From positions 1 to 8,503 of the forward strand of contig JAFRCB010000122.1 of assembly GCA_017404585.1 (NCBI GenBank): DNA of 8,503 bases, in the 5' to 3' direction. A model generated the notes under the pieces. It did no database searches. It was not told the origin of the DNA and saw only the letters and a program-made list of their open reading frames with translations. The stretch is from Lachnospiraceae bacterium. GTDB lineage: Bacteria; Bacillota; Clostridia; Lachnospirales; Lachnospiraceae. Below are positions 1 to 6,047 of this stretch, in pieces (within the stretch, counting starts at the first letter, position 1; each line of letters starts with the position of its first letter). A program made the translations under genes and the position numbers.

Positions 1-210
1 ACCGCATCTACAAGCACAAAGTCTGTCCTGAAATCAGGAACTCAGATCAAGCCGTCCGCTTTCATCTATAATTCATTTATGACGCCTGCGGCCTGGAACA
101 GGTTTGCGAGATCCGGATCCTATCCGAAGTTCGCATCCGGCTACGGCGCGGGAAAGAACATGATGCTTTATAAGGGACACGTGTTCTTCCTTGACGCGGA
201 AGTCTGGTAA
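1..210 (+). CDS. C-terminal end of an unrecognised protein (5' end outside window)
   Basis: An open frame runs from the first base to a TAA at 208-210 and gives 69 residues with no start in view, so the gene begins upstream of the window. The tail is rich in Ser, Thr, Gly, Phe and Tyr, carries several Lys and Arg, and ends in the residues FFLDAEVW. It has no obvious membrane helix or catalytic motif. The composition would fit the last beta-rich domain of a secreted or surface protein, but this is only an impression. A terminator-like hairpin begins 31 nt after the stop, which supports a real gene end here. I do not recognise the family and give no function. Confidence 0.6.
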   Translation, partial: TASTSTKSVLKSGTQIKPSAFIYNSFMTPAAWNRFARSGSYPKFASGYGAGKNMMLYKGHVFFLDAEVW

Positions 211-241
211 TGTTCTCACCGTAACTTAATAACAATACGTG

Positions 242-294
242 GGCTGCCTGTCCGGAAAGCATTTATCTCAGTATTTCCGGGCCGGCAGTCTTTT
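242..294 (+). terminator. Terminator-like hairpin directly before the MutS-like gene
   Basis: Arms 242-258 and 274-290 pair almost completely: 17 positions with one mismatch (249/283) and two G-U pairs. They are separated by a 15-nt loop and followed by only four T (291-294). The stem is GC-rich and has the look of a rho-independent terminator for the upstream gene, but the U-tract is short. The ribosome binding site of the next gene (GGAGG, 297-301) begins two bases after the T-run, so no promoter can fit between the hairpin and that gene. Confidence 0.7.
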
Positions 295-306
295 ACGGAG
301 GTTTTT

Positions 307-1989
307 ATGGATTCAGGAATCGCGATAATTGTGATTGCCTGTGTACTGGCAGTGACATTTACATATTCAATCATCACCGAGAACAGAAAAAAAGCAGTCG
401 AATTTAAAAAAACCGCTGAAAAAAACTGGGGGAAAAAACCTGCACTAAAACATTCGGCAGAAGAATTCGAGAGCATATCTCACTTTTTCAGGGACAGGAA
501 GACTAACGGCTTCACAATCGATGATATCACGTGGAATGACTGCGGCATGGATGACATATTCCGCATGATAAATGCCGCCTTATCATCACCGGGAGAAGAT
601 ATTCTGTATTCCTGGCTCAGAGAGCCTGTCTTCGACGAAAGGACCATGGCCTGCCGAAATGCGCTGATGAAATACTTCAGCACTAATTCAGACCGCCGTC
701 TTTTCATGCAGCGGATCCTGTATGATGTCGGCCGCATGAATAAGATGTCTTTCTACGATTATATAAGCCAGATTAAAAAGGCCGAACGTATCGGGAAAAT
801 GAAGTACATAGCCGCCGGTCTTATGTCCGCCTCCGGAATAATACTGCTTTTTGTTTTTCCGCTTGCAGGCGTTCTGCTGCTCATGCCGGCTCTCTTTATC
901 AACTTTTTCATCAATATCAGTCAGAGATACAAAACGCAGACATATATCAGGGGATTTTCATGCGTCATCAAGCTGATCGAAGCCGGCAAAAAAATAGCTG
1001 CCTGCACAGACAGTGATCTTTTGCCTCTGGCACAGAGAGCGGGGGCTGCCTGCAAAGCTCTCTCAGGATTTGAGACAGGTGCGTTTTTTGTCACCTCCGG
1101 CGGGAGAGTGGGGACAGGTCTGGGGGACACGATTCTTGAATATCTGAAGATGTTTTTCCACCTTGATCTGATTAAGTTCGACAGCATGGTCCGGACATTT
1201 GCAGGTCATGAGGCAGAATGCATGGATCTGCTCGATGTCGTCGGAACCATTGATGCTGCCATTGCGGCAGCTTCCTTCAGAGAGTCCCTTCCGTACTGGT
1301 GCCATGGAAGCGTGACTGACAATGTGATAATTTCCGGTATTGATATGTATCATCCGCTTCTTAAAGAGCCTGTACCCAACAGTTTTACCTGCAGCGGAGG
1401 CAGCCTGATTACCGGTTCGAACGCATCCGGCAAGTCCACATTCCTGAAAAATATTGCCGTAAACCAGATCCTCATGCAGAGCATTGACACGGTGCCTGCT
1501 AAAGAGTGGTCAGCTCCCTATATGAAAGTCGTCACTTCTATGGCGCTCACCGATAACCTGCTCGGCGGAGAGAGTTATTTTGTGGTTGAAATACGTTCTT
1601 TAAAGCGCATTGTTGACATGGCCGAAGACAGCGATGTCCCTGTTCTCGGAATCGTCGACGAGGTCCTTCGCGGAACGAATACGATCGAGAGGATAGCTGC
1701 CTCATCAAAAATTCTGGAGACGCTGGCGGGAGGAAGGGCTGTCATATTTGCAGCCACCCACGACATTGAGCTGAGCTATATTCTTGAGTCGATCTACAGA
1801 AATCTCCATTTTGAGGAAGAGATACAGGGAGGCGATGTCCGATTCAGTTACAAGCTGATGGAGGGCAGGGCTATGACACGGAATGCGATCCGACTCCTCG
1901 GCATTGCGGGCTACAAGAAAGATGTCGTCGATGCAGCTCAAAAGATGGCGGAGGATTTCGCGCAAAAGGGTGAGTGGGACCGAATCTGA
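307..1989 (+). CDS. Membrane-anchored MutS-like ATPase (MutS domain V family)
   Basis: The 560-residue protein has the MutS-type ABC ATPase at its C-terminus. Visible motifs are YHPLL (348-352), Walker [10 protein letters not shown] (370-378), [10 protein letters not shown] (420-429, where MutS has its signature segment), Walker B ending in D451-E452, the segment RGTNT (455-459), and THD (484-486). Canonical MutS is about 850 residues; the N-terminal mismatch-binding domain is absent here. Instead, residues 4-23 form a membrane helix and residues 167-203 form a hydrophobic double span, so the ATPase should lie on the cytoplasmic face. The middle (about 210-340) is helical and corresponds to the lever/core region. 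ATG 307 has GGAGG five bases upstream. Such short MutS-related proteins are common in Firmicutes but have no settled function, and a role in mismatch repair should not be assumed. The rnhA gene follows after 17 nt, so the two are probably co-transcribed. Confidence 0.88.
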   Translation: MDSGIAIIVIACVLAVTFTYSIITENRKKAVEFKKTAEKNWGKKPALKHSAEEFESISHFFRDRKTNGFTIDDITWNDCGMDDIFRMINAALSSPGEDILYSWLREPVFDERTMACRNALMKYFSTNSDRRLFMQRILYDVGRMNKMSFYDYISQIKKAERIGKMKYIAAGLMSASGIILLFVFPLAGVLLLMPALFINFFINISQRYKTQTYIRGFSCVIKLIEAGKKIAACTDSDLLPLAQRAGAACKALSGFETGAFFVTSGGRVGTGLGDTILEYLKMFFHLDLIKFDSMVRTFAGHEAECMDLLDVVGTIDAAIAAASFRESLPYWCHGSVTDNVIISGIDMYHPLLKEPVPNSFTCSGGSLITGSNASGKSTFLKNIAVNQILMQSIDTVPAKEWSAPYMKVVTSMALTDNLLGGESYFVVEIRSLKRIVDMAEDSDVPVLGIVDEVLRGTNTIERIAASSKILETLAGGRAVIFAATHDIELSYILESIYRNLHFEEEIQGGDVRFSYKLMEGRAMTRNAIRLLGIAGYKKDVVDAAQKMAEDFAQKGEWDRI

Positions 1990-2006
1990 AAGGCGAGGAT
2001 TATAAT

Positions 2007-2480
2007 ATGAAAGTTACTATATATACAGACGGATCCGCAAGAGGGAACCCCGACGGACCCGGCGGCTACGGCGTCGTTATTATATATGTGGATCCCAGAG
2101 GCATAAAGCATGTGAAGGAGATCTCAGAGGGCTTTGAGAAAACGACCAATAACCGCATGGAGCTTATGGGCGTCATTGCAGGGCTTGAAGCTTTGAACAG
2201 GCCGTGCGAGATCGATCTTTATTCGGATTCCCAGTATGTGATCAAAGCTTTTAATGACCACTGGATCGACAACTGGATAAAAAAGAACTGGAAAAAATCT
2301 GACGGAAAGCCTGTACTTAACATCGACCTCTGGCAGAGACTTTTGGCTGCGGCAGAGCCGCACCGGATATGCTGGCACTGGGTCAAAGGCCACGCCGGCC
2401 ACAAGGAGAACGAGCGGTGCGATGAGCTCGCCACGAACGCGGCTGACAACCTTCTGCCTTACACCGCAGTCACGCTGTAG
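2007..2480 (+). CDS. rnhA: Ribonuclease HI
   Basis: This 157-residue protein degrades the RNA strand of RNA-DNA hybrids (R-loops, primers) in the cytoplasm with two metal ions. The fold markers are all present: [10 protein letters not shown] at the N-terminus with catalytic D8, NNRMEL with E52, YSDSQYV with D74, WVKGHAGH with H129, and CDELA with D139. This matches the DEDD set and the 155-residue length of the E. coli enzyme. I chose ATG 2007 because the protein then begins [10 protein letters not shown], as usual for the family, and GGCGAGG lies eight bases upstream. A GTG at 1974 would add 11 unlike residues and overlap the MutS-like gene by 16 nt. It sits 17 nt behind the MutS-like ATPase gene, probably in one transcript. 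A long 3' region with repeats and a large palindrome follows before the first terminator. Confidence 0.96.
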   Translation: MKVTIYTDGSARGNPDGPGGYGVVIIYVDPRGIKHVKEISEGFEKTTNNRMELMGVIAGLEALNRPCEIDLYSDSQYVIKAFNDHWIDNWIKKNWKKSDGKPVLNIDLWQRLLAAAEPHRICWHWVKGHAGHKENERCDELATNAADNLLPYTAVTL

Positions 2481-2484
2481 TACA

Positions 2485-2568
2485 ACCGTTCAGACAGGCT
2501 GTTATAAGTTCTACCGTTCAGACAGGCTGCGATACAATCAACCGTTCAGACAGGCTGTTATCATATTC
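2485..2568 (+). repeat. Three tandem 28-bp direct repeats
   Basis: The 17-mer ACCGTTCAGACAGGCTG occurs identically at 2485-2501, 2513-2529 and 2541-2557, an exact 28-bp period. The 11-bp remainders differ, although the first and third both begin TTAT. Copies 1 and 3 contain the short odd palindrome ACAGgCTGT. The array begins four bases after the rnhA stop. The same sequence returns in opposite orientation at 2715-2738. No coding function is likely, because 28 is not a multiple of three. Confidence 0.95.
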
Positions 2569-2734
2569 CATGCTCCGGCGCAAACATCATCTTCATCGAA
2601 AAACGCAAGTCCTTTACTTCGAGCTGAGGAAACGCTCCCGCGTTTCCTGATCTCTCAGCAGGACTCGCAATGTTTTTCTCACGAAGACAGATGCTTTGCG
2701 CCGGTTTCGTCACGTTATGACAGCCTGTCTGAAC
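2544..2734. repeat. Imperfect palindrome of about 190 bp; possible rod-like RNA or fold-back element
   Basis: Successive blocks on the two sides are reverse complements in mirrored order around position 2638: 2544-2561 with 2717-2734 (18 pairs, one G-U), 2575-2584 with 2695-2704 (10 pairs), 2590-2594 with 2683-2687 (5 pairs), 2598-2604 with 2672-2678 (7 pairs), 2605-2613 with 2660-2668 (8 of 9), and 2627-2635 with 2640-2648 (9 pairs, loop TCCC). The unpaired parts are short and similar in size on each side; the largest is 2562-2574 against 2705-2716. As RNA this would be a long rod with small internal loops. No open frame in it looks real. It could be a structured non-coding RNA, a degenerate MITE-like element, or an RNase III-sensitive 3' tail on rnhA mRNA. 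The pairing is plain in the sequence, but the function is not. Confidence 0.85.
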
Positions 2735-2830
2735 TGCCAACTTTTATGGCAGCTAGGTTTTACTGCTTACTATTATGACAGCCCGTTGACTCTGCCGGCT
2801 GTAATGGCAGCCCGGTCGATCTGTTCTGCC
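2715..2830 (+). repeat. Four degenerate 29-bp repeats, inverted relative to the 2485-2568 array
   Basis: Units start at 2715, 2744, 2773 and 2802, an exact 29-bp period. They begin TTATGACAGCCTG, TTATGGCAGCTAG, TTATGACAGCCCG and TAATGGCAGCCCG, and a CTGCC or ACTGC element follows further on in each. The first unit is the reverse complement of the upstream direct repeats over about 18 bases, so both arrays belong to one family facing each other. Divergence rises away from the palindrome centre. Unit 1 contains the perfect odd palindrome GACAGcCTGTC (2719-2729). Confidence 0.85.
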
Positions 2831-2848
2831 GCCTACGGCAGGCTTTTT
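2826..2848 (+). terminator. Rho-independent terminator upstream of alaS
   Basis: CTGCCG (2826-2831) pairs with CGGCAG (2836-2841) around the loop CCTA, followed by GC and five T (2844-2848). It is compact but well formed. It would end the transcript coming from the MutS-like gene and rnhA, or a separate transcript of the palindrome region, before the alaS promoter. Confidence 0.72.
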
Positions 2849-2872
2849 GACTATGCAGCTCTGCTGCTTTAG

Positions 2873-2889
2873 TGCAAATCACATTTGCA
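2873..2889. promoter_or_regulatory. 17-bp palindrome upstream of the alaS -35 box
   Basis: TGCAAAT (2873-2879) and ATTTGCA (2883-2889) are perfect inverted arms around CAC. The element ends three bases before the -35 hexamer of alaS, a usual position for a dimeric DNA-binding regulator. It lies downstream of the terminator at 2826-2848, so an RNA role is less likely. No regulator gene is visible in the window. Confidence 0.5.
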
Positions 2890-2892
2890 TAC

Positions 2893-2921
2893 TTGTGAAA
2901 ATCAACTCCTTGTACTATAAT
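2893..2921 (+). promoter_or_regulatory. Predicted sigma-A promoter of alaS
   Basis: The -35 is TTGTGA (2893-2898, four of six consensus bases) and the -10 is a perfect TATAAT (2916-2921), with a 17-bp spacer. Transcription would begin near 2928 and leave a leader of roughly 28 nt that includes the ribosome binding site. Such a leader is too short for a T-box or other riboswitch. Confidence 0.8.
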
Positions 2922-2955
2922 TTGAGAAGTTTGTAAAAATGGAGAGGAGACAGCC

Positions 2956-5613
2956 ATGGAAAAATATGGTGTAAATGAACTTCGAAAGATGTTCCTTGAA
3001 TTCATGGAATCTAAGGGTCACCTCGCGATGAAATCTTTCTCGCTCGTACCCCACAATGATAATTCCGTACTGCTGATCAATGCCGGTATGACACCGCTCA
3101 AGCCGTACTTTACAGGTGCCGAAATCCCGCCGAGAAAACGGGTGACAACTTGCCAGAAGTGCATCAGGACAGGCGATATCGACAATGTCGGGCATACAGC
3201 ACGCCACGGCACTTTCTTTGAGATGCTCGGCAATTTCTCATTCGGAGATTATTTCAAGACAGAAGCGATCCACTGGACCTGGGAATTCCTTACCGAGGTC
3301 GTGGGACTCGACCCGAACAGACTGTATCCGTCTGTCTATCTCGAGGACGACGAAGCTCTGGCAATCTGGAGAGACGAGATCGGTATCCCGGAGAACCGTA
3401 TCTACAAGTTCGGCAAGGAAGACAACTTCTGGGAGCACGGAGCAGGTCCCTGCGGACCGTGTTCAGAAGTCTACTACGACCGCGGTGAAAAATACATGAC
3501 CGACGAAAACGACACTGAGCCGGGCGGCGACGGTGATCGTTTTATGGAAATCTGGAATGACGTTTTCACACAGTTCGAGAACGACGGTCACGGCAACTAC
3601 ACAACACTGAAGCAGAAGAATATTGATACAGGCATGGGTCTCGAGCGTCTTGCCGTAGCTGTACAGGACGTTGACTCCATGTTCGATATTGACACGATCC
3701 GGGCGCTCCGCGAGAAGGTCTGTGAGTTGGCAGATAAAGAGTATCACAAGGATCCGGCTGTGGACGTCGACGTGAGAAAGATCACAGACCATATCCGCTC
3801 CGCGACATTTATGATCTCCGACGGCATCACACCTTCCAACGAAGGCCGCGGATATGTTCTCCGCAGACTGATTCGCCGTGCCGCAATGGCAGGCAGACGT
3901 CTTGGCATCCCGGGCGCTTTCATGGCCGATCTGTCCTACACCGTCATTGAGACTTCCAGGGACGGATATCCTGAACTTGAAGAGAAGAAGGTCTTCATTC
4001 ACAGCGTACTTGAGAGCGAGGAAGCCGCCTTCGGCAAGACAATTGATCAGGGCATTAAGATCCTGAACGATTATATTGAAGAAATGAAAGCCAAAGGCGA
4101 GACAGTCCTGTCCGGCGATAAGGCATTTGAACTCTATGACACCTACGGTTTCCCGTCAGACCTCACTAAGGACATCCTGAGAGACCAGGGTCTCACGTCC
4201 GATGAAGAAGGCTTCGCGAAATCCATGAAGGAGCAGAAAGAGCGCGCGAGAGCAGCAAGAAAGACGACCAACTACAGCGGCAAGGAACTTACGATCTATG
4301 ACAGGCTTGATCCCTCAATCTCCTCAGAGTTCACGGGTTATGACCGCACCGAGGATGATTCCAGGATCATAATTCTCACGACAGAAATCACAGATGATAA
4401 TCCCGGCGAATCTGTCATGTCCCTTGCTGAAGGCGACAAGGGCACGGTCATCACCGAAAAATCCCCGTTTTACGCGACAATGGGCGGCCAGATCGGTGAC
4501 AAGGGTGTCATCAGGACGACTGAAGGTGAGTTTGAGGTCGATGACACACAGCCGATCGGAGGCGGCAAGATCGCTCACATCGGTGTTGTCAGAAGCGGCG
4601 TAGTCAAGGTAGGAGATGAAGCACACCTTTCAGTCGACAAGAACGGACGTCAGAATACAGAGAAGAACCATTCAGGCACACATCTTCTTCAGAAGGCGCT
4701 CAAGCTGGTCCTCGGCGACCATGTAGAGCAGAAGGGTTCTTATGTATCACCGAACCGTCTGCGTTTCGACTTCGTCCATTTCAAGCCGATGAGCAGAGAA
4801 GAAATCGAGCAGGTCGAAAACATTGTCAATGAGAAGATACGCGAAGAGCTCGCGGTCCGTACTGATGTTATGGGCCTTGATGAAGCAAAGAAGACCGGAG
4901 CGATGGCCCTCTTTGGCGAGAAGTACGGTGAAAAGGTACGAGTCGTCTCTATGGGTGATTTCTCTATCGAATTCTGCGGCGGCACACATGTAAAGAACAC
5001 CGGCGAGATCCAGGCATTCAAGATCGTAGGCGAGAGCGGAGTTGCCGCCGGCGTGAGACGTATTGAGGCTCTCACAGGCGCAAATGTATTTGAATACTAT
5101 CGCGGCATTGAGAACACTCTCAATGAAACAGCACGGATCTTAAAGACTTCACCGAAGGATGTCGTATCTCATGCAAAGAAACTTCAGGAAGAAATTAAAG
5201 CTCTGAATTCCGAGATCGAGTCCATGAAAGCCAGGGCTGCCCAGGAATCACTCGGCGATGCGGCATCCGACGCCGTCGATGTGAACGGAGTCAGCGTGGT
5301 CGTCAAGGCAATGAAGGACGTAGACATGAACGGTCTTCGTGACCTCGGAGATTCTCTCACAGAGAAGCTTCCTACATCCGTCATCGTTCTTGCATCCGAG
5401 AATGACGGCAAGGTCAGCCTCATGGTCACGGCTACAGAAGCAGCCATCAAGCTTGGCGCTCACGCCGGCAATGTTGTCAGAGAAGCTGCAAAACTCGTCG
5501 GCGGTGGCGGCGGCGGACGTCCGAATATGGCTCAGGCCGGCGGCAAGAATCCTGCAGGCATAAAGGATGCACTGGACAAGGCAGTCGAAGTCCTGAAAAA
5601 TCAGATAAAATAA
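2956..5613 (+). CDS. alaS: Alanine--tRNA ligase (alanyl-tRNA synthetase)
   Basis: This 885-residue class II synthetase charges tRNA-Ala with alanine in the cytoplasm and hydrolyses wrongly made Ser- or Gly-tRNA-Ala. Domains in order are the aminoacylation core, with the motif 2 region (RHGTFFEMLGNFSFGDYF, starting at R83) and GRGYVLRRLIRRA (from 297); the editing domain with its zinc ligands H572 and H576 (HSGTH) and C674 and H678 (CGGTH); a coiled coil at about 736-765; and the C-Ala domain with a run of six glycines (849-854). Length and all catalytic motifs are normal for bacterial AlaRS (about 875), with no sign of truncation. ATG 2956 is preceded by GGAGAGGAG at 2941-2949. The gene has its own promoter (2893-2921) and appears monocistronic, because rpsU downstream has a separate strong promoter. 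No T-box leader is present. Confidence 0.99.
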   Translation: MEKYGVNELRKMFLEFMESKGHLAMKSFSLVPHNDNSVLLINAGMTPLKPYFTGAEIPPRKRVTTCQKCIRTGDIDNVGHTARHGTFFEMLGNFSFGDYFKTEAIHWTWEFLTEVVGLDPNRLYPSVYLEDDEALAIWRDEIGIPENRIYKFGKEDNFWEHGAGPCGPCSEVYYDRGEKYMTDENDTEPGGDGDRFMEIWNDVFTQFENDGHGNYTTLKQKNIDTGMGLERLAVAVQDVDSMFDIDTIRALREKVCELADKEYHKDPAVDVDVRKITDHIRSATFMISDGITPSNEGRGYVLRRLIRRAAMAGRRLGIPGAFMADLSYTVIETSRDGYPELEEKKVFIHSVLESEEAAFGKTIDQGIKILNDYIEEMKAKGETVLSGDKAFELYDTYGFPSDLTKDILRDQGLTSDEEGFAKSMKEQKERARAARKTTNYSGKELTIYDRLDPSISSEFTGYDRTEDDSRIIILTTEITDDNPGESVMSLAEGDKGTVITEKSPFYATMGGQIGDKGVIRTTEGEFEVDDTQPIGGGKIAHIGVVRSGVVKVGDEAHLSVDKNGRQNTEKNHSGTHLLQKALKLVLGDHVEQKGSYVSPNRLRFDFVHFKPMSREEIEQVENIVNEKIREELAVRTDVMGLDEAKKTGAMALFGEKYGEKVRVVSMGDFSIEFCGGTHVKNTGEIQAFKIVGESGVAAGVRRIEALTGANVFEYYRGIENTLNETARILKTSPKDVVSHAKKLQEEIKALNSEIESMKARAAQESLGDAASDAVDVNGVSVVVKAMKDVDMNGLRDLGDSLTEKLPTSVIVLASENDGKVSLMVTATEAAIKLGAHAGNVVREAAKLVGGGGGGRPNMAQAGGKNPAGIKDALDKAVEVLKNQIK

Positions 5614-5622
5614 TGACTACAG

Positions 5623-5653
5623 GCAGGTGAGGCTGCAGAAGCAGCCCATCTGC
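5623..5653 (+). other. Stable hairpin after alaS, without a U-tract
   Basis: GCAGGTG (5623-5629) pairs with CATCTGC (5647-5653) and GGCTGC (5631-5636) with GCAGCC (5641-5646). The result is a 13-bp stem with one G-U pair, one bulged A and the tetraloop AGAA. It begins ten bases after the alaS stop. The sequence that follows is not T-rich, so it is not a classical intrinsic terminator; it may act as a 3'-end stabiliser. Confidence 0.6.
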
Positions 5654-5670
5654 ATCGCTTCAAATGATAA

Positions 5671-5687
5671 GAAATTGTTTCAATTTC
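5671..5687. promoter_or_regulatory. 17-bp palindrome upstream of the rpsU promoter
   Basis: GAAATTG (5671-5677) and CAATTTC (5681-5687) are perfect inverted arms around TTT. The element ends 13 bases before the -35 box of rpsU. It has the same arm and spacer geometry (7-3-7) as the palindrome before alaS but a different sequence. It may be a regulator site or an upstream AT-rich element, and a chance palindrome in AT-rich DNA is possible. Confidence 0.35.
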
Positions 5688-5700
5688 GCTAAAAAATTCG

Positions 5701-5730
5701 TTGACGCGCAGGGCAAGGCAATAGTATAAT
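5701..5730 (+). promoter_or_regulatory. Near-consensus sigma-A promoter of rpsU
   Basis: TTGACG (5701-5706, five of six) and TATAAT (5725-5730, perfect) are separated by 18 bp. The A/T-rich stretch just before the -35 (5689-5699) may add UP-element strength. The start would be near 5737 and give a leader of about 75 nt. That leader contains a weak hairpin (5746-5761) and a CCCC (5777-5780) that could pair with the GGGG (5791-5794) of the ribosome binding site. Confidence 0.88.
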
Positions 5731-5811
5731 AGCTACTGTCCGTATCGAAACGAGTGTTTTGTATCGGGCAAATAAACCCCAAAAGGTTGAGGGGGAGGTG
5801 AAATCAGGTCC

Positions 5812-5988
5812 ATGGCAGGCATTATCGTAAAAGAGAATGAATCGCTTGACAGCGCACTTAGAAGATTTAAGCGCAGCTGTGCGAAGGCAGGCATCCAGCA
5901 GGAGATCCGCAAGCGCGAGCATTATGAGAAACCGTCTGTTCGTCGTAAGAAGAAATCCGAAGCTGCCCGCAAGAGAAAGTACAATTAA
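5812..5988 (+). CDS. rpsU: Small ribosomal subunit protein bS21
   Basis: This 58-residue, very basic protein of the 30S platform helps initiation on mRNAs. It begins [20 protein letters not shown] and continues with [18 protein letters not shown] and a Lys/Arg-rich tail ending RKRKYN, the standard S21 pattern and length in Firmicutes. The only start that gives this N-terminus is ATG 5812. The ribosome binding site GGAGGTG (5794-5800) is strong, but its spacing of 11 bases is long. The gene stands alone behind a strong promoter and ends in a clear terminator at 6005-6032. The common partner yqeY does not follow here. Confidence 0.97.
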   Translation: MAGIIVKENESLDSALRRFKRSCAKAGIQQEIRKREHYEKPSVRRKKKSEAARKRKYN

Positions 5989-6004
5989 TATAGTTAAAAC
6001 TTAT

Positions 6005-6032
6005 GACCTCCGACGAAAGCCGGAGGTCTTTT
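6005..6032 (+). terminator. Rho-independent terminator of rpsU
   Basis: GACCTCCG (6005-6012) pairs perfectly with CGGAGGTC (6021-6028) around an 8-nt loop, followed by TTTT (6029-6032). It lies 16 nt after the rpsU stop. The ribosome binding site of the next gene begins only three bases after the T-run, so expression of that gene depends on read-through or on a promoter hidden upstream. Confidence 0.88.
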
Positions 6033-6047
6033 ACTAGGAGTGAGGTT

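Noticed and set aside
1974..2006. Upstream GTG start for rnhA
   Set aside because: It would add 11 residues not typical of RNase HI and overlap the MutS-like gene, while ATG 2007 has a fitting ribosome binding site and the standard N-terminus.
2485..2568. Repeat-spacer pattern resembling a tiny CRISPR array
   Set aside because: The repeats are 17 bp and the spacers only 11 bp. There are no cas genes, and the same units recur in inverted orientation at 2715. This is a tandem repeat, not CRISPR.
2422..2778. 118-residue open frame across the end of rnhA and the repeat region
   Set aside because: It overlaps rnhA by 59 bases in another frame, crosses repeats whose 28- and 29-bp periods break any protein periodicity, and has no ribosome binding site or recognisable domain.
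3463..4002. 179-residue open frame on the minus strand inside alaS
   Set aside because: It lies wholly antisense to a clearly functional alaS and has no family features; it is a shadow of the coding frame opposite.
5623..5653. Intrinsic terminator for alaS
   Set aside because: The stem is strong, but no T-run follows it, so I list it only as a hairpin.
6003..6047. ATG start for the phosphoesterase at 6003
   Set aside because: The codon lies at the base of the rpsU terminator hairpin without a ribosome binding site. TTG 6048 has AGGAG at ideal distance.
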